Assembly: GCA_015179125.1 (NCBI GenBank)
Contig: WHVA01000300.1
Span: 1-64,000 of the forward strand
Direction: 5' to 3'
Source: Gautieria morchelliformis
Lineage: Eukaryota > Basidiomycota > Agaricomycetes > Gomphales > Gomphaceae
DNA length: 64,000 nucleotides
This document shows positions 24,103 through 35,381 of the stretch, piece after piece. Each line of letters opens with the position of its first letter. Within the stretch, counting starts at the first letter, position 1. The position numbers were made by a program, and so were the translations under genes. Below the pieces are notes generated by a model that was given only the letters and a program-made list of their open reading frames with translations, made no database searches and had not been told where the DNA came from.

Positions 24103-24747
24103 ATAATGTCTTGGTGGCATAAAACCATTGCTCCAAACCAAAAGTACTGGCATGGGGTCAAAGCTCACCCGAACATCGCCAGAGAAGGGGGGGAATAATT
24201 TTCTTGGGCCAAGTTCAAGTGTATGCAACTCTTGTATAAGAGTAATAAATACATTGTTTGATCGTTATGCTATGTGACCTACAAGTAGTGCAGTTGCGTG
24301 CCTGCAGTCTCGCACATCCCGAAGGCTATCTATCTCTGTCGCGGATCATCAAGAAACCTTTGCTGGCTGTGTCTGCCGCATTCCTCGCTGGACAATTTTA
24401 TGTTCTGTGGGGGCTGTTGTGTCTGTTTGGTCTCCCGGAGGCTCTTCCTCGCCTTTTATGCTATTTGTTTGCATTGATATAACTGGTTATATTGTGAGCT
24501 GGGTGGTCAGTCTTAGCCAGGCAAGTCTCGCTGGTCTCTCTTATTGAGTTAGTATGACGCTTCTCAGCTTCCTCTGACATTGCAGGGAAGGCTAGTAATG
24601 TAGAGTTCTAGTGCTCTTTCCATTCATAGGACATTCTTTGAATGATGGTTATGCTCTTCCTCGGCCGCTTGTTGTCACCCCAATCCTCTCTCCTGTCATA
24701 CGCCACGCTGAAATGAAATGCATGTGATAGATGCTGTGATACATACT
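24103..24747. other. intergenic, nothing recognised
   Basis: Convergent gap between the zinc-finger-like gene and the minus-strand gene that ends at 24748. Open frames here are short and show no family signature. Confidence 0.4.
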
Positions 24748-27700
24748 TTAGATAGGGTGGATCTGACCAGACCCCGTTTCCTGCAATGCCCTTGATGCCC
24801 CGCATGCTTTGGCATGCGCTGCTTGCGCTCGTTCAAATGTAGTTTTCCGAGCTTCAAATCGGGCCTGGTGCATCGGGCTCTTTGGGAGTCTTGATGCATC
24901 CTGTAGCCGCACCAAGGCGCATTGAAGTGTCTCAGCAGCCCGAGTGACCTGATCGTTGGAGGCCTGTATACGAGCATCTGCACTTGCAAATGCTTTGAAC
25001 CTGGCATGCTCTGTCAAGTGTGAAGGGATGAGAATTGAAATGAGAATTGCAACATTGACACACGTTCACGGCAGATATTTTTCTTGATGCGTTGCGTTGA
25101 TGCACCTGACTGGTAGCTTGGCCGGATCCCAGTATTATGGATGACCTGTCAGAGTTGTAAGAGTTGTTAGATAATATGTCCTGCCACATTCTATTTGGAC
25201 GTTGGGACGTTGCCTCCACTGACTTCAGTTTCATAAGGTCGAAGTGCATTCCTTTCTGAATTGCACCCAACAAAGTGCATGATTTCCCCTCTCGGTTGAC
25301 ATCTGCGTGCAGGGTCTCAATTAGGTTACTGTTCCTAGCCCCAGCTTGCCATACATCGAGAGGTATGTGGCTTAGTTCCCGACATAGTGCCGCAAATGCA
25401 AAATTGGTGTCATACTTCTCCTTGACCCAGTCTTCGGCCAAGGATGATGAACTGTCAAATTTATCATGACGAAATGCTCACCGGACCCTACTTTTCCACC
25501 TTCATTGCAAATACCATCCAGTGCTGCGGTCCAACCCTTGTGTTTCACGCACATTAGGCTGCGCATAATATTCTTCACACTCTCCGGCACCTTGGTTGTC
25601 TTAATGTTACGATGCACATGCACTTGGCAAAGCCTGAGGATGCGGTGTAGGTGATCAGAGATTGTGAGATCGCCTAGATTTTTCGCTGGTTCATGTAAAT
25701 CACGTTTGAACCTGAGATGTTCATGTTGTGCGAGGTGTTGCAGATGCCAACCTAAACCTATTTACCGAGGCCGCCGAAATCCAGAGATTGTTAGAATTTT
25801 AATAAATATGATCAAAAGAATCACCTTTGGCCTGACCGCCATGTTCATCAACTGTGAACATGCGGATACCCTGGTGTTCATGCAAAGAGGTAGAGTGCAG
25901 ATGACGCCAGGTCAATGAAAAGCCTGTGTCAAGTCTCACGATCTCTTCGATCTTTTGAAACACGAAAAGATGCGCTGCTGCATCTTTTCAATTCAAGAAG
26001 ACCCGACAATAGGTAACACCTGGGTTTGGACCAGTTAGCACAATAATTTCTAATCCTCTGTAGTTGAACATACTGATTTTGCTGTCTGCATCCCAGGCGC
26101 CGATTTCGAATTCATCGTACCCGACAACTCTTCGGAATGCAGTGTCGCTCTGTACATACTGTGCCCGGAGCAGGCCATAGCTCTGTGTAGGTGTCATGCA
26201 AACTACAAACCGATACAGCCCTGTATTGTCCCCACTCTCCTCATCTTTTTGAGTGCCCCCTTCAATATCGTGTGCCGGTATGACTCCTATAAACCTAATG
26301 TATTGTTCGGTGTTCCCAGCAGCAAGCTCCTGTTCATGGCAATTAATTGCACCTACAGGAAACAATGCACAAGCCAATTGTTACACAATCGCGTGGAACA
26401 TTTGAGGTTTTGGAACTTACCCTCCCAACCCGTTCCCCTTGGGTAACACTCTTGCTTGACTACAGTAATATATCTACGTAGCCTATCCCTGTTCGCCAGA
26501 GATACATGCAAGTCTGCTAGAGTTGGGTTGCTGATGTCAGGCAGCAAGCTCTGTAGGCGTGCGCATACAATGCTGTGTCGTAGGAATCGACGCGGTGTGA
26601 TATCGGGTAGATCATGGGGCATAGATCTCAGCAGAGTAAGCACCTCATCCCTAACCAACGGTGGAGTGGTTGTAGGCAATGGGATTGGATGGCAATGTGC
26701 TCCTGAACAAACTACTAAGACAAAAGGACACACTCGGCGGTATTCCTCGTGTGGGGTCCAAATTGTAAACTTGCTTTTGCACGGTAAATGGTCCATCTCC
26801 ATCATTTGGAGCTTCCCATCCTCTTGCCGGTGATCACATGCTAAGGTTCAAGTAATTATCTAGTAAGTTCTTGCAAATATGACGGTATCGCCAATGGAGA
26901 CTTACGGCAAACTATCTTCTGAGAAGAGAAATTAGCTACGGTAGAACATTGCGCTTGAGCTCCATAGCCCCGGTCAGCGGCGGCCCTTTCAATCCATGCA
27001 ATCTCGTGGATGTCATTGTCCAAGATTGCATCGATGTAGTCAAGGTCCATGGTCCCTTTGCTAGGTGCGTAATCCAAGAAATGCATCCGGTTGCTAGTTG
27101 TATTGTAATGCTCACAGCTTGGTATTCCGAGGCCCAGTCAACAGCAAGAATAAGAAGCCACCGACAAGCCTTACCTAACAAAAGCATCGCCCTTACTATC
27201 TACATCGAACAGCAAGCGACCTTCACACATTCCCTCCTTGAGCGGGAGTCCTCGTCTTGCAAGTGTGAGGAGGTCATGGGGCGATTTGAGCTCTGTACGC
27301 TCGTGGGTGGAAAGGTGTGTGGGCTCAAGCGCGGGAGCCCCACAACCTCGTTGGAATAACGCGTGTAGGTATGACACGGTTGTTTCGTGGATAGTGCGAC
27401 TCTCTGATGCTCCCATCGCTCGAATTGCTTGGTCGAGCCCGAGACGCTCCTTCAACAGCTCACGGCTAGCACTTGTATGTGCTACCTTAAACGTTTCCAG
27501 TGGAGCTTTGGGACATATCTTCGATCCTTGGCCTATATGATGGCGGCAAAAGATACCGAATCAACACAAAATCAAGCTAGGATAATGTGTTAGATAACCT
27601 ACAGGTATTGTGTGCTCTGATGCAAGGGACTAGATTACCGCTCTCATCTTTCAACAGCTTCGTGAAGGCCGGCTTGTTTAGTACACTACGGCCCCTGGGA

Positions 27701-28185
27701 GGACCTTGTGAGTAACAGAACATCTCACATGGATTCAACCAATGGTCAGGATCCATTTTAAACAGGTGGCCTATACTTCCATCGGCACTTGTTGAGGGGT
27801 ATTCGACATGCGTATTTACGGGATATGTGTACAACGTTTGGACCCTGGTCTGCTGCGTAACTGGAACATTGGATTGGACACCGTGCACAGGAGGGTAACC
27901 CTGTCTCATACTAGATGGCAATGGAGATTCAAAGGAGGAGGCCAAGTCTCTTTCATGAGGGCGAGATGACAATGTAGTCCGAGAGATAAACGAGTCGAGT
28001 ATGTCAGTAAATTTTTCATAAATATCAGAACAGACCATCAATGGCCCGCCATCCTCAAGGCTGACGAGTGTGCATAGGGACTCCCATTCGCGTCGGACGT
28101 CAATGAGCTCATTGGGCTCCGGGGAGGACAAGACGCCATCAAAGTCACTCCCATTCTCAAGGTCGTCTGGGTGACTGGTCGACAT
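24748..28185 (-). CDS. large multi-exon gene of a basidiomycete family of unknown function (HADVNREG motif)
   Basis: Likely start at the ATG 28183-28185 (MSTSHPDDLENG). Coding exons run through 27.6-28.2, 27.2-27.45, 26.9-27.1, 26.35-26.8, 25.99-26.35, 25.4-25.6 and 24.75-25.44 kb. Signatures in order: MFCYSQGPPRGRS (27.7 kb), GQGSKICPKAP (27.5 kb), QYVQSDTAFRRVVGYDEFEI (26.1 kb), RVFLN (26.0 kb), GWTAALDGICNEGGKVG (25.5 kb), HIPLDVWQAGARNSNLIETLHADVNREG in two blocks (25.3 kb), and a coiled-coil-like Ala/Arg-rich tail ending SGQIHPI. I recognise this as a recurring long Agaricomycete protein type but know no function for it; it may be transposon-derived. I saw no clear in-frame stop in the exons. 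Exon borders are approximate. Confidence 0.6.
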
Positions 28186-29040
28186 CGCGTGGGCAAGCTG
28201 GGGTAAAGGTACTCCTTGCTCTGACACCGTCGCACAAGTGAAGAATAAAATCCTGTTTTTCTCACACACCGCAAGTAGAATAAAATAATATTTGGGGTCA
28301 TTTTCAAGGTCAACAGGCTGGAATAGCAAGGAACTGGTGGCGAAAATGGAATATGGGGAGCTACGATGGGGAGCGAGTGGAGACGGTGTAGCACATGGAG
28401 ACGCGAGGGATGCAACGGATATAAAAAGCGGGATACAACGCGATTTTGTGAGTTTTTTTTTCGATTGAACACGTCCATAGACATCCACGTACGTACCATG
28501 TATCCGGGACCTGTGGGTTCGTGGCGTCTGAGGTCTGGCCCATTCTATGAATCCAAAAGCAAGCAAAACTTACCCTATTTCAGACGAGCGGCTCTGAGAG
28601 TCATTTCGCCGTTGTGAATGAATTTAGCACGTTCGACCCATCGACCATGGACTCCTCGACCAACAACATGTACGAGCGCTTAATTACAGCGTACTTATCA
28701 GAGAATCTCGAGTCGTATTTTTGTTTGTCCGCAGAGGCGCCCAAAAGCCACGATCGACGCGCTTCAACAGGCAGGACGCCGAGAACACGTGGGACCTGTA
28801 AGCTCGATGACATGTCCGAAGTACACAGTGCCATGCGGCGCCTCTCGCGTCCTACCACCCACCTCGAACACTGCGAACAATGAATAACGTTAAGGGCAAC
28901 GTTAAAGGCACAGTAGCGTAAGTCCACGATCACTTCTCTAGTGAGCCGACTGTTCACTCTCTACCTCGAAGTATTCCTGCAGCAATCAAAGTTGCAGGAA
29001 AGACTGTTTCACTTGCGCTTTCTATTCTATGCTGACTCTT
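28186..29040. other. intergenic between divergent genes, promoter region
   Basis: Divergent spacer between the minus-strand gene and the plus-strand NLR. A first NLR exon probably lies near 28.88-28.93 kb (ATG at 28879 followed by a GTAAGT-like donor), but I could not make its phase agree with the C2 exon. No other gene is supported. Confidence 0.4.
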
Positions 29041-32000
29041 AACGATCGACCACAGACCTGAAATGTGATCACCTTCCCAATGTCGGACTGTCCTGCAAAC
29101 GTCCTGGTAACTACTACGTAAAACTCTTTGTCGACAAGGATGTCAAGAAGACTGCCGTAGCTGTGAGAGGCAATACGGCCTCGTGGAATGAGTCGTTCTA
29201 TTTGTGCGTTTAATTCCAATGTTATTATCCTCACGCGACTTAAATCCATGCTCAGCAAGGACATTCATGGGTCTTCCGTATTAGGAATCGAAGTCTACGG
29301 GCACCGTATCTTTGCACGTGATGCCTACATAGGCGGTGCAAAGGAACGGATTGAGTGGCTGCTTGCAGAAGGAGGAACTGGAGGTCAGTCCTTTTCGCTC
29401 ATAGACGGAATGCACGCGTAATCATCGACCATAGCAGCCATCGTTCGCAAACTGCAAAAATCAGATAAGGCAGGGAAGATGCATGAGGTTCTGACTTCCC
29501 TGGAGTTCACCCTCACGTCTTTCGCGACGGCCGACGAGGCGCAGGAGGTCGAATGGAGCGAAGGAGTCAGCGAAACGAAAGAGCTCGATAATATGGACCC
29601 GCTGCCGTCCCTAATTGTTGATGCAGGGGCTGGGGCCGATCTCGCCACTTCCGCCATCGATACCTTCAATACAATATCGGCGACTTGGGCACCCCTCGTG
29701 GACAATATCAAGCTGTTTATTGGGATTGTGGATAGGGCCTCAGAGGTACGGTTAGGTTGGTCGTCTCCCAGGTCATCTCATTGACATGGTGTCCTTAATT
29801 CTAGGTCCATCCTTATGCCAAAATGGCATGGTCCATCTTGTCTCTTGCACACACGGTACATCTATGACATGCGCCAACCGGATAGATATAGCTGATATCT
29901 GGGGTTGACTCTATTTAGACGATCATTGCTCAGATGGACCGGGATGATAGCATCCATGGCCTGGCGAAAATTATTGGAGACACTTATGCATTTGTCCGTC
30001 TGACAGATCCGTTGAAGAAAATTGAAACGCACAAGTCAATTATCTTAGCGTTGGAGCAGCAGACGTTAGAGTGCAGCTACTTTGTCCGCGCATACGCAAA
30101 AAACAAGAATTTCTGTATGTTTGACTAACTGTCACGTGGCCATAGCTGATGATCGTTGTTCAGGGAAAAGAACCGCGAAACACCTAGTGTCGGATGTCGA
30201 CAGCAAGGTCAAACAATACCAGGAATCTTTCAACAAACTCCAGTCGGAGTTACAACGACTTGGCGTGATTCATACTGAAATCACTGTACAACGTGTTGAA
30301 AGCACTGTACAGCGTGTTGAAATCACTGTACTACGTGTTCTGAATGTTGTCGAGGAAATCGGCGAGTTTCCTGATTTGGGGCCTTTCCCCAGGCTAATAC
30401 ACCTTGCAATCAGCCGGGGAAGTTCCACTTAATGACATGCCCCACGCACAGGGAGCTCGTTTCGATCCTAATAAGGGATGTTTGCGGGGTACTCGGGAGA
30501 AAGTTATCGCGGAGATATGTGAGTGGGTCAACCAGGAGGATAGCGACGACACCTCCCGGATATTCTTCTTGAACGATGTTGCGGGTGCCGGCAAATCTGC
30601 GATTGCTCACGAGGTCGCTAAACGATTTGACGGGCTCAAACGTCTCGGATCGTCGTATTGTTTTGACCGCGCTCATCAGGCAGAACGCTCCCCCAACAAT
30701 GTCTTTAGCACAATTGCTCGTGGTCTTGCTGATCTAGATCCAAAACGCAAAGCATCTTTACTGAATGTGATTCGGGAGAATCGAGAACTTCGGACCACAT
30801 TCGTGCCTAGTGAGCAGTTCAAGAGGGTCATTCTAGATCCTTCCCAGGGCCTAACCACCGTTGGACCGACGGTGATCGTCATTGATGCATTAGATGAGAG
30901 TGGCGATGAGGAATCTCGCCATGGTCTTTTGTCTGTTCTTGGCAACGAAGCTGCGGAACTGCCGCCCAATTTCCGTGTTCTAATTACTTCCCGTGCCGAA
31001 AAAGACATCCAGGGCGCCCTTCTTGGGAAGAAGCACGTGCTTTCCAGGTCCCTAAAGGATATTGACCCGAACCCTGCCGATGCCGTCGCCCTTTTGTGAA
31101 AGATCAACTAGGTCACATTACGGCCCTCGAGCGCAAATGGCCTAACGATGGCTGGTGTCGATTATTAGTCGAGAAATCTGAAGGTCACTTTCAATGGGCG
31201 TCCACGGCTTGTCGATTTGTCAAAGGAGATGGGAAGGGTGGTCGCGTTGCTGTTAAGCAACTGGAGGAACTTTTAGTCAAGAACCTCCGTGGGATGGATC
31301 ACCTGTATCTCAGTATCCTCAAGCAGATATTCGGGGATGACGATGACTTGACAGACGATGTCAAGCGTCGCTTTAGTTTTGTGATGGGCTGCATCCTGAC
31401 TGCCAGAGAACCGCTCTCGATGTCTGCCCTGCAGAAGCTATGCAATGGAGACGAGTCGGGTACCGAGATTCATGCAATAGTTGGACCCATGGGGGCTTTG
31501 CTGAGCCTTCCTACGCAAGGCTCTGACCCAATCAGCCTGCTGCACACATCTTTTCGTGACTTCTTGACAGATCGCAGCTGGAGTGGACCATACTACATTG
31601 ATACATCTTTACACCATGACGGGCTTGCACTCTCATGCTTGCGCGTGATGATGCAAGAACTTTGTTTCAACATTTGTCATCTTGAAACTTCGCATCTGCG
31701 CAACGACGATGTTGTCGACTTGGCGACACGGACCAAGAAGTATATATCCCCACAACTTTCCTATTCTTGCCGTTTTTGGGCGGGCCATGTTCGCGCCACC
31801 ACCATTACGCCGGGTATAGGTGCAAAGGTCAGGGAGTTTTTCGAGACTAAGCTACTCTACTGGCTGGAAGTTTTGAGTCTGATCAAGAAGGTATCCGATG
31901 CATCAGCAATGCTCTCGTCAATGATGGACTGGAGTCAGGTGAGTGCCCAACTTGTTATGAGCTCCGACGGGAATTTAATAAACTTCAGGATAATGTCATT

Positions 32001-33913
32001 ACAGCATTCGTAACGGATACTTGCAATTTTGTAGTTGCGTTTGGGAGTGCAATCTCTCAGAGTGCTCCCCATCTCTATTTGTCAGCACTCCCGTTTGCAC
32101 CTGAAAGGTCGAAACTATGCGAGATTTACCTCTCACGATTTCCACGACTACTCCGCATCGAGACCGGGAAAGCGACGATGTGGCTACCCATTCAAACTGT
32201 TCTCGTAGGCCACACCGACACCGTCACGTCGGTGGCGTTCTCGCACGATGGCAAGCGCATTGTCTCCGGGTCTCATGACAACACGATCCGTGTGTGGAAT
32301 GCAGACACCGGGGAGCTCATTTCATCACCATTCGAAGGCCACACCGACATCGTCTCGTCGGTGGCGTTCTCGCACGACGGCAAGCGCATCGTCTCCGGGT
32401 CTGCAGACAACACGATCCGTGTGTGGAATGCAGACACCGGGGAGCTCATTTCATCACCATTCGAAGGCCACACCGACATCGTCTCGTCGGTGGCGTTCTC
32501 GCACGACGGCAAGCGCGTCATCTCCGGGTCTCGTGACAATACGATCCGTGTATGGAACGCAAACACCGGTGAGCTCATTTCAGCACCATTTGAAGGCCAC
32601 ACCGAGTGGGTCACGTCGAAGGCGTTCTCTCAGGACGGCAAGCGCATCGTCTCCGGGTCTCATGACAACACGATCCGTGTGTGGAATGCAGACACAGGGG
32701 AGCTCATTTCAGCAGCACCGTTCGAAGGCCACACCCACATCGTCTCGTCGGTGGCGTTCTCGTACGATGGCCAGCGCATCGTCTCCGGGTCTGCAGACAA
32801 CACGATCCGTGTGTGGAATGCAGACACCGGTGAGATCATTTCAGCACCATTTGAAGGCCACACCGACAGGGTCATGTCGGTCGCGTTCTCGCAGGACGGC
32901 AAGCGCATCGTCTCCGGGTCTGAAGACAACACGATCCGTGTGTGGAATGCCGACACCGGGGAGCTCATTTCAGCACCATTCGAAGGCCACACCCACATTG
33001 TCTCATCTGTGGTGTTCTCGCACGACGGCAAGCGGATCGTCTCCGGGTCTTTTGACAAGACGATCCGTGTGTGGAATGCAGACACCGGGGAGCTCATTTC
33101 AGCACCATTCGAAGGCCACACCGAGTTTGTCATGTCGGTGGCGTTATCGCAGGATGGCAAGCGCATCGTCTCCGGGTCTTGGGACAAGACGATCCGTGTG
33201 TGGAATGCAGACACTGGGGAGGTCATTTCAGCACCATTCGAGGGCCACACCGAGTTTGTCACGTCGGTGGCGTTCTCGCAGGATGGCAAGCGCATCGTCT
33301 CCGGGTCTTGGGACAAGACGATCCGTGTGTGGAATGCAGACACCGGGGAGCTCATTTCAGCACCATTCGAAGGCCACACCGCCACTGTCTCGTCGGTGGC
33401 GTTCTCGCACGACGGCAAGCGCATTGTCTCTGGGTCTTTTGACAAGACAATCCGCTTGTGGAATGCAGACACCGGTGAGATCATTTCAGCACCATTTGAA
33501 GGCCACACCGAGTGGGTCACATCGGTGGCGTTCTCGCATGATGGCAAGCGGATCGTCTCCGGGGCTTGGGACAAGGCGATCCGTGTGTGGAATGCAGACA
33601 CCGGGGAGCTCATTTCAGCCCCAATCGCAGGTCATGCTAGTCAGTAGCTGTTATCTTGATTTGTCGGAACATTACGAAATGTGCTAATATCCTTTGCACA
33701 GCTACGGGGCCTGGGTTTCGAAACGATTCACGGCTCGAAAATGGCTGGTTACTAAACTCGCCCTCAGAACTTTTATTATGGATACCACCCTGGTCACAAG
33801 TAGGCCTCTGGCGGCCGGCGAACACCGCTGTCATCGCGAAGGGGTCCACAAAGCTTGATTTCAGCCGGTTTGAACATGGCAGATTGTGGACACGATGCAG
33901 AAAGCCCACATGA
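29041..33913 (+). pseudogene. C2-NACHT-WD40 NLR-like gene with high-identity WD repeats, three lesions
   Basis: Domains in order: C2-like region (29.05-29.4 kb; RPGNYYVKLFVDKD, WNESF, VLGIEVYGHR, YIGGAKE), a helical linker with a short coiled coil (29.5-30.4 kb), NACHT NTPase with P-loop GAGKS (30.58 kb) and Walker B VIVIDALDE (30.88 kb), post-NACHT helices (HTSFRDFLTDRSW at 31.55 kb), 11 WD repeats (32.2-33.65 kb) and a tail (LLLWIPPWSQVGLWRP) to the stop at 33911-33913. Introns include 31939-31988 and one before the last exon. Lesions: in-frame TAA at 29419-29421, a frame change around 30.4 kb that may be an intron, and a one-base loss in a T run at 31095. Single-base losses could be assembly errors, so the gene may be live. 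In fungi such NLRs detect non-self and trigger cell death. A C2 N-terminus would tie it to membranes. Confidence 0.85.
32194..33640 (+). repeat. 11 tandem 129-bp WD40-coding repeats, nearly identical
   Basis: Each unit is 43 codons (GHT..VxSVAFS.DGKRIVSGS plus xDNTIRVWNADTGELIS). Differences concentrate at a few positions: after GHT (DTV, DIV, EWV, HIV, DRV, EFV, ATV) and before DN/DK (H, A, R, E, F, W). The fourth unit has one extra codon (ISAAPF). This is the high-internal-conservation pattern of fungal NWD allorecognition genes, kept alike by unequal exchange while a few surface positions vary. Confidence 0.93.
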
Positions 33914-34905
33914 TTTTACCTGGGGAAACACTCATTCACACACAGGTATATTGTAGGTCCTACTACCATAATGGTTGGCTGGGTAGTTTTGGCAACATTC
34001 CTGCATTTGATTAGCCACTCACATGCACTATTATAAATATTGTATATGTTAAAACCATTATTCCATGTGAAGTGCCCTAGTGATTAGCTTATCCATCATG
34101 TTGATCAACTTTGAAGTGCTGTGTCTGGCACGGAGTGCTAGGCCAGATATAGCAATACACAATCAAGATTGCATCAGTCAGTGGGTACTGATGGATGCAG
34201 CTGTCATGACTCATTTATTCTGGTGGAAGCCATCTCTATTCCACCCATCACCCTTCATCATGTTTGCTTGTGCCATTCACCATTCGATCAGTTCACCAAG
34301 CCCATTCACCATTCACATCATTTGCCATCAATCCTGCCATCAATCATGACCAACCTCTGCTGACTGCTGCCGCAATATATCACCCCATCATCCGTCAGTC
34401 CTGGGCCCACATGGGTGTTTATGGTCAGGACATTTGCCCAGCACCCTGCCTGCCTTTCATGCCGGATTGAGCCCTTGGGCCGAGTCAGTCCAGGTTGGGA
34501 TGCATGCAGGATTCCAAGGTGTGTTATCCTGATACTCTCTTCCCTAACTTACCTCTCTCTTGTTTCATGCTCATATCAGCAGATAATTCTATTGTGTATG
34601 TTTTTGTCAGAACCGTCCACACCGGGCGTAAGATCCCAATGTTGAAGACCCTGCACTAAGAAGGGGTGCCTGTTCTGGTTGGTCAAATGAGATAAGAAGA
34701 AGGACAAGTCTGAAGTAGACAAGCCTCGAAGCAAGAGATTGAGAGAAGAGAGACGATAGAGTGAGCAAGGTATCCTCAAGTGCTTAAGGGCACAGGAGAC
34801 AGTGTAACGGATATGATAACCAAACTAGCGAAATACATGGAGCAAGCTCTGGTATATATCTACTTTGGAAAAGGGGGATGAGTCAGAAGAGAATAGGAGG
34901 GATGA
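33914..34905. other. intergenic, no gene recognised
   Basis: AT-rich sequence with CATCA-rich words (34.25-34.4 kb). The stretch before 34906 looks like decayed repeat DNA, but I could not find paired ends. No coding signature. Confidence 0.4.
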
Positions 34906-35230
34906 TGTAACGAAGTGTGAATCGGAGCTTTAAGAGTGTTGATAGGACAGGCTTAATAGTGAAGTAAGAGCACTAAGTAGACCAGTCAATAATCAACGTG
35001 TATCGGGGGATAGAACTAAAGCTGAATATACATGAATGCTAGTGGGGCTTTTATACTATTTTCCTACTCTATTCCTGTCTTCGGTCAGTGCTTGCCGTGT
35101 TGATGTCTGAAAGGGATCGGGGTAAGTAATGAGTCTGATACCGCTTCCTTTCATTCGCCCTCCAGTTCACGGCACGTGGACTTATAAAAGTTAAACAGAA
35201 ACATACCCTGTCGTTGTTCAGTTAGCTTCG
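34906..35230 (-). repeat. G1 3' LTR (right boundary approximate)
   Basis: The left boundary is fixed by comparison with 63942-64000. The right boundary is not, because the matching LTR runs off the window; the first pol-like frame begins at 35382. Confidence 0.7.
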
Positions 35231-35381
35231 GGGTTAGACGGTCCTGCCATAGGCTCGTCAGACTGGTTGGTGGCTAGGTCTGCCAGGCCCTCAACCAAAG
35301 CCCCGACTACTCGTTCGAAAGCAGTTGAGTCCTCAGTGGTCAGCAAGTTGGTTGAGTAGGGGTGGGACTGACCAGGCTCGC

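Noticed and set aside
28614-28883. 89-codon plus-strand frame upstream of the NLR
   Set aside because: It lies in the divergent promoter region, overlaps other short frames and shows no recognisable motif.
32194-33640. Tandem 129-bp periodicity as a CRISPR-like or satellite array
   Set aside because: Units are coding WD40 modules in one frame in a eukaryotic genome; there are no repeat-spacer units.
32248-33687. Second and third long frames overlapping the WD40 repeats on both strands
   Set aside because: They are periodic shadows of the 129-bp repeat; only the WD frame has domain logic and joins to the NACHT part through a GT-AG intron.
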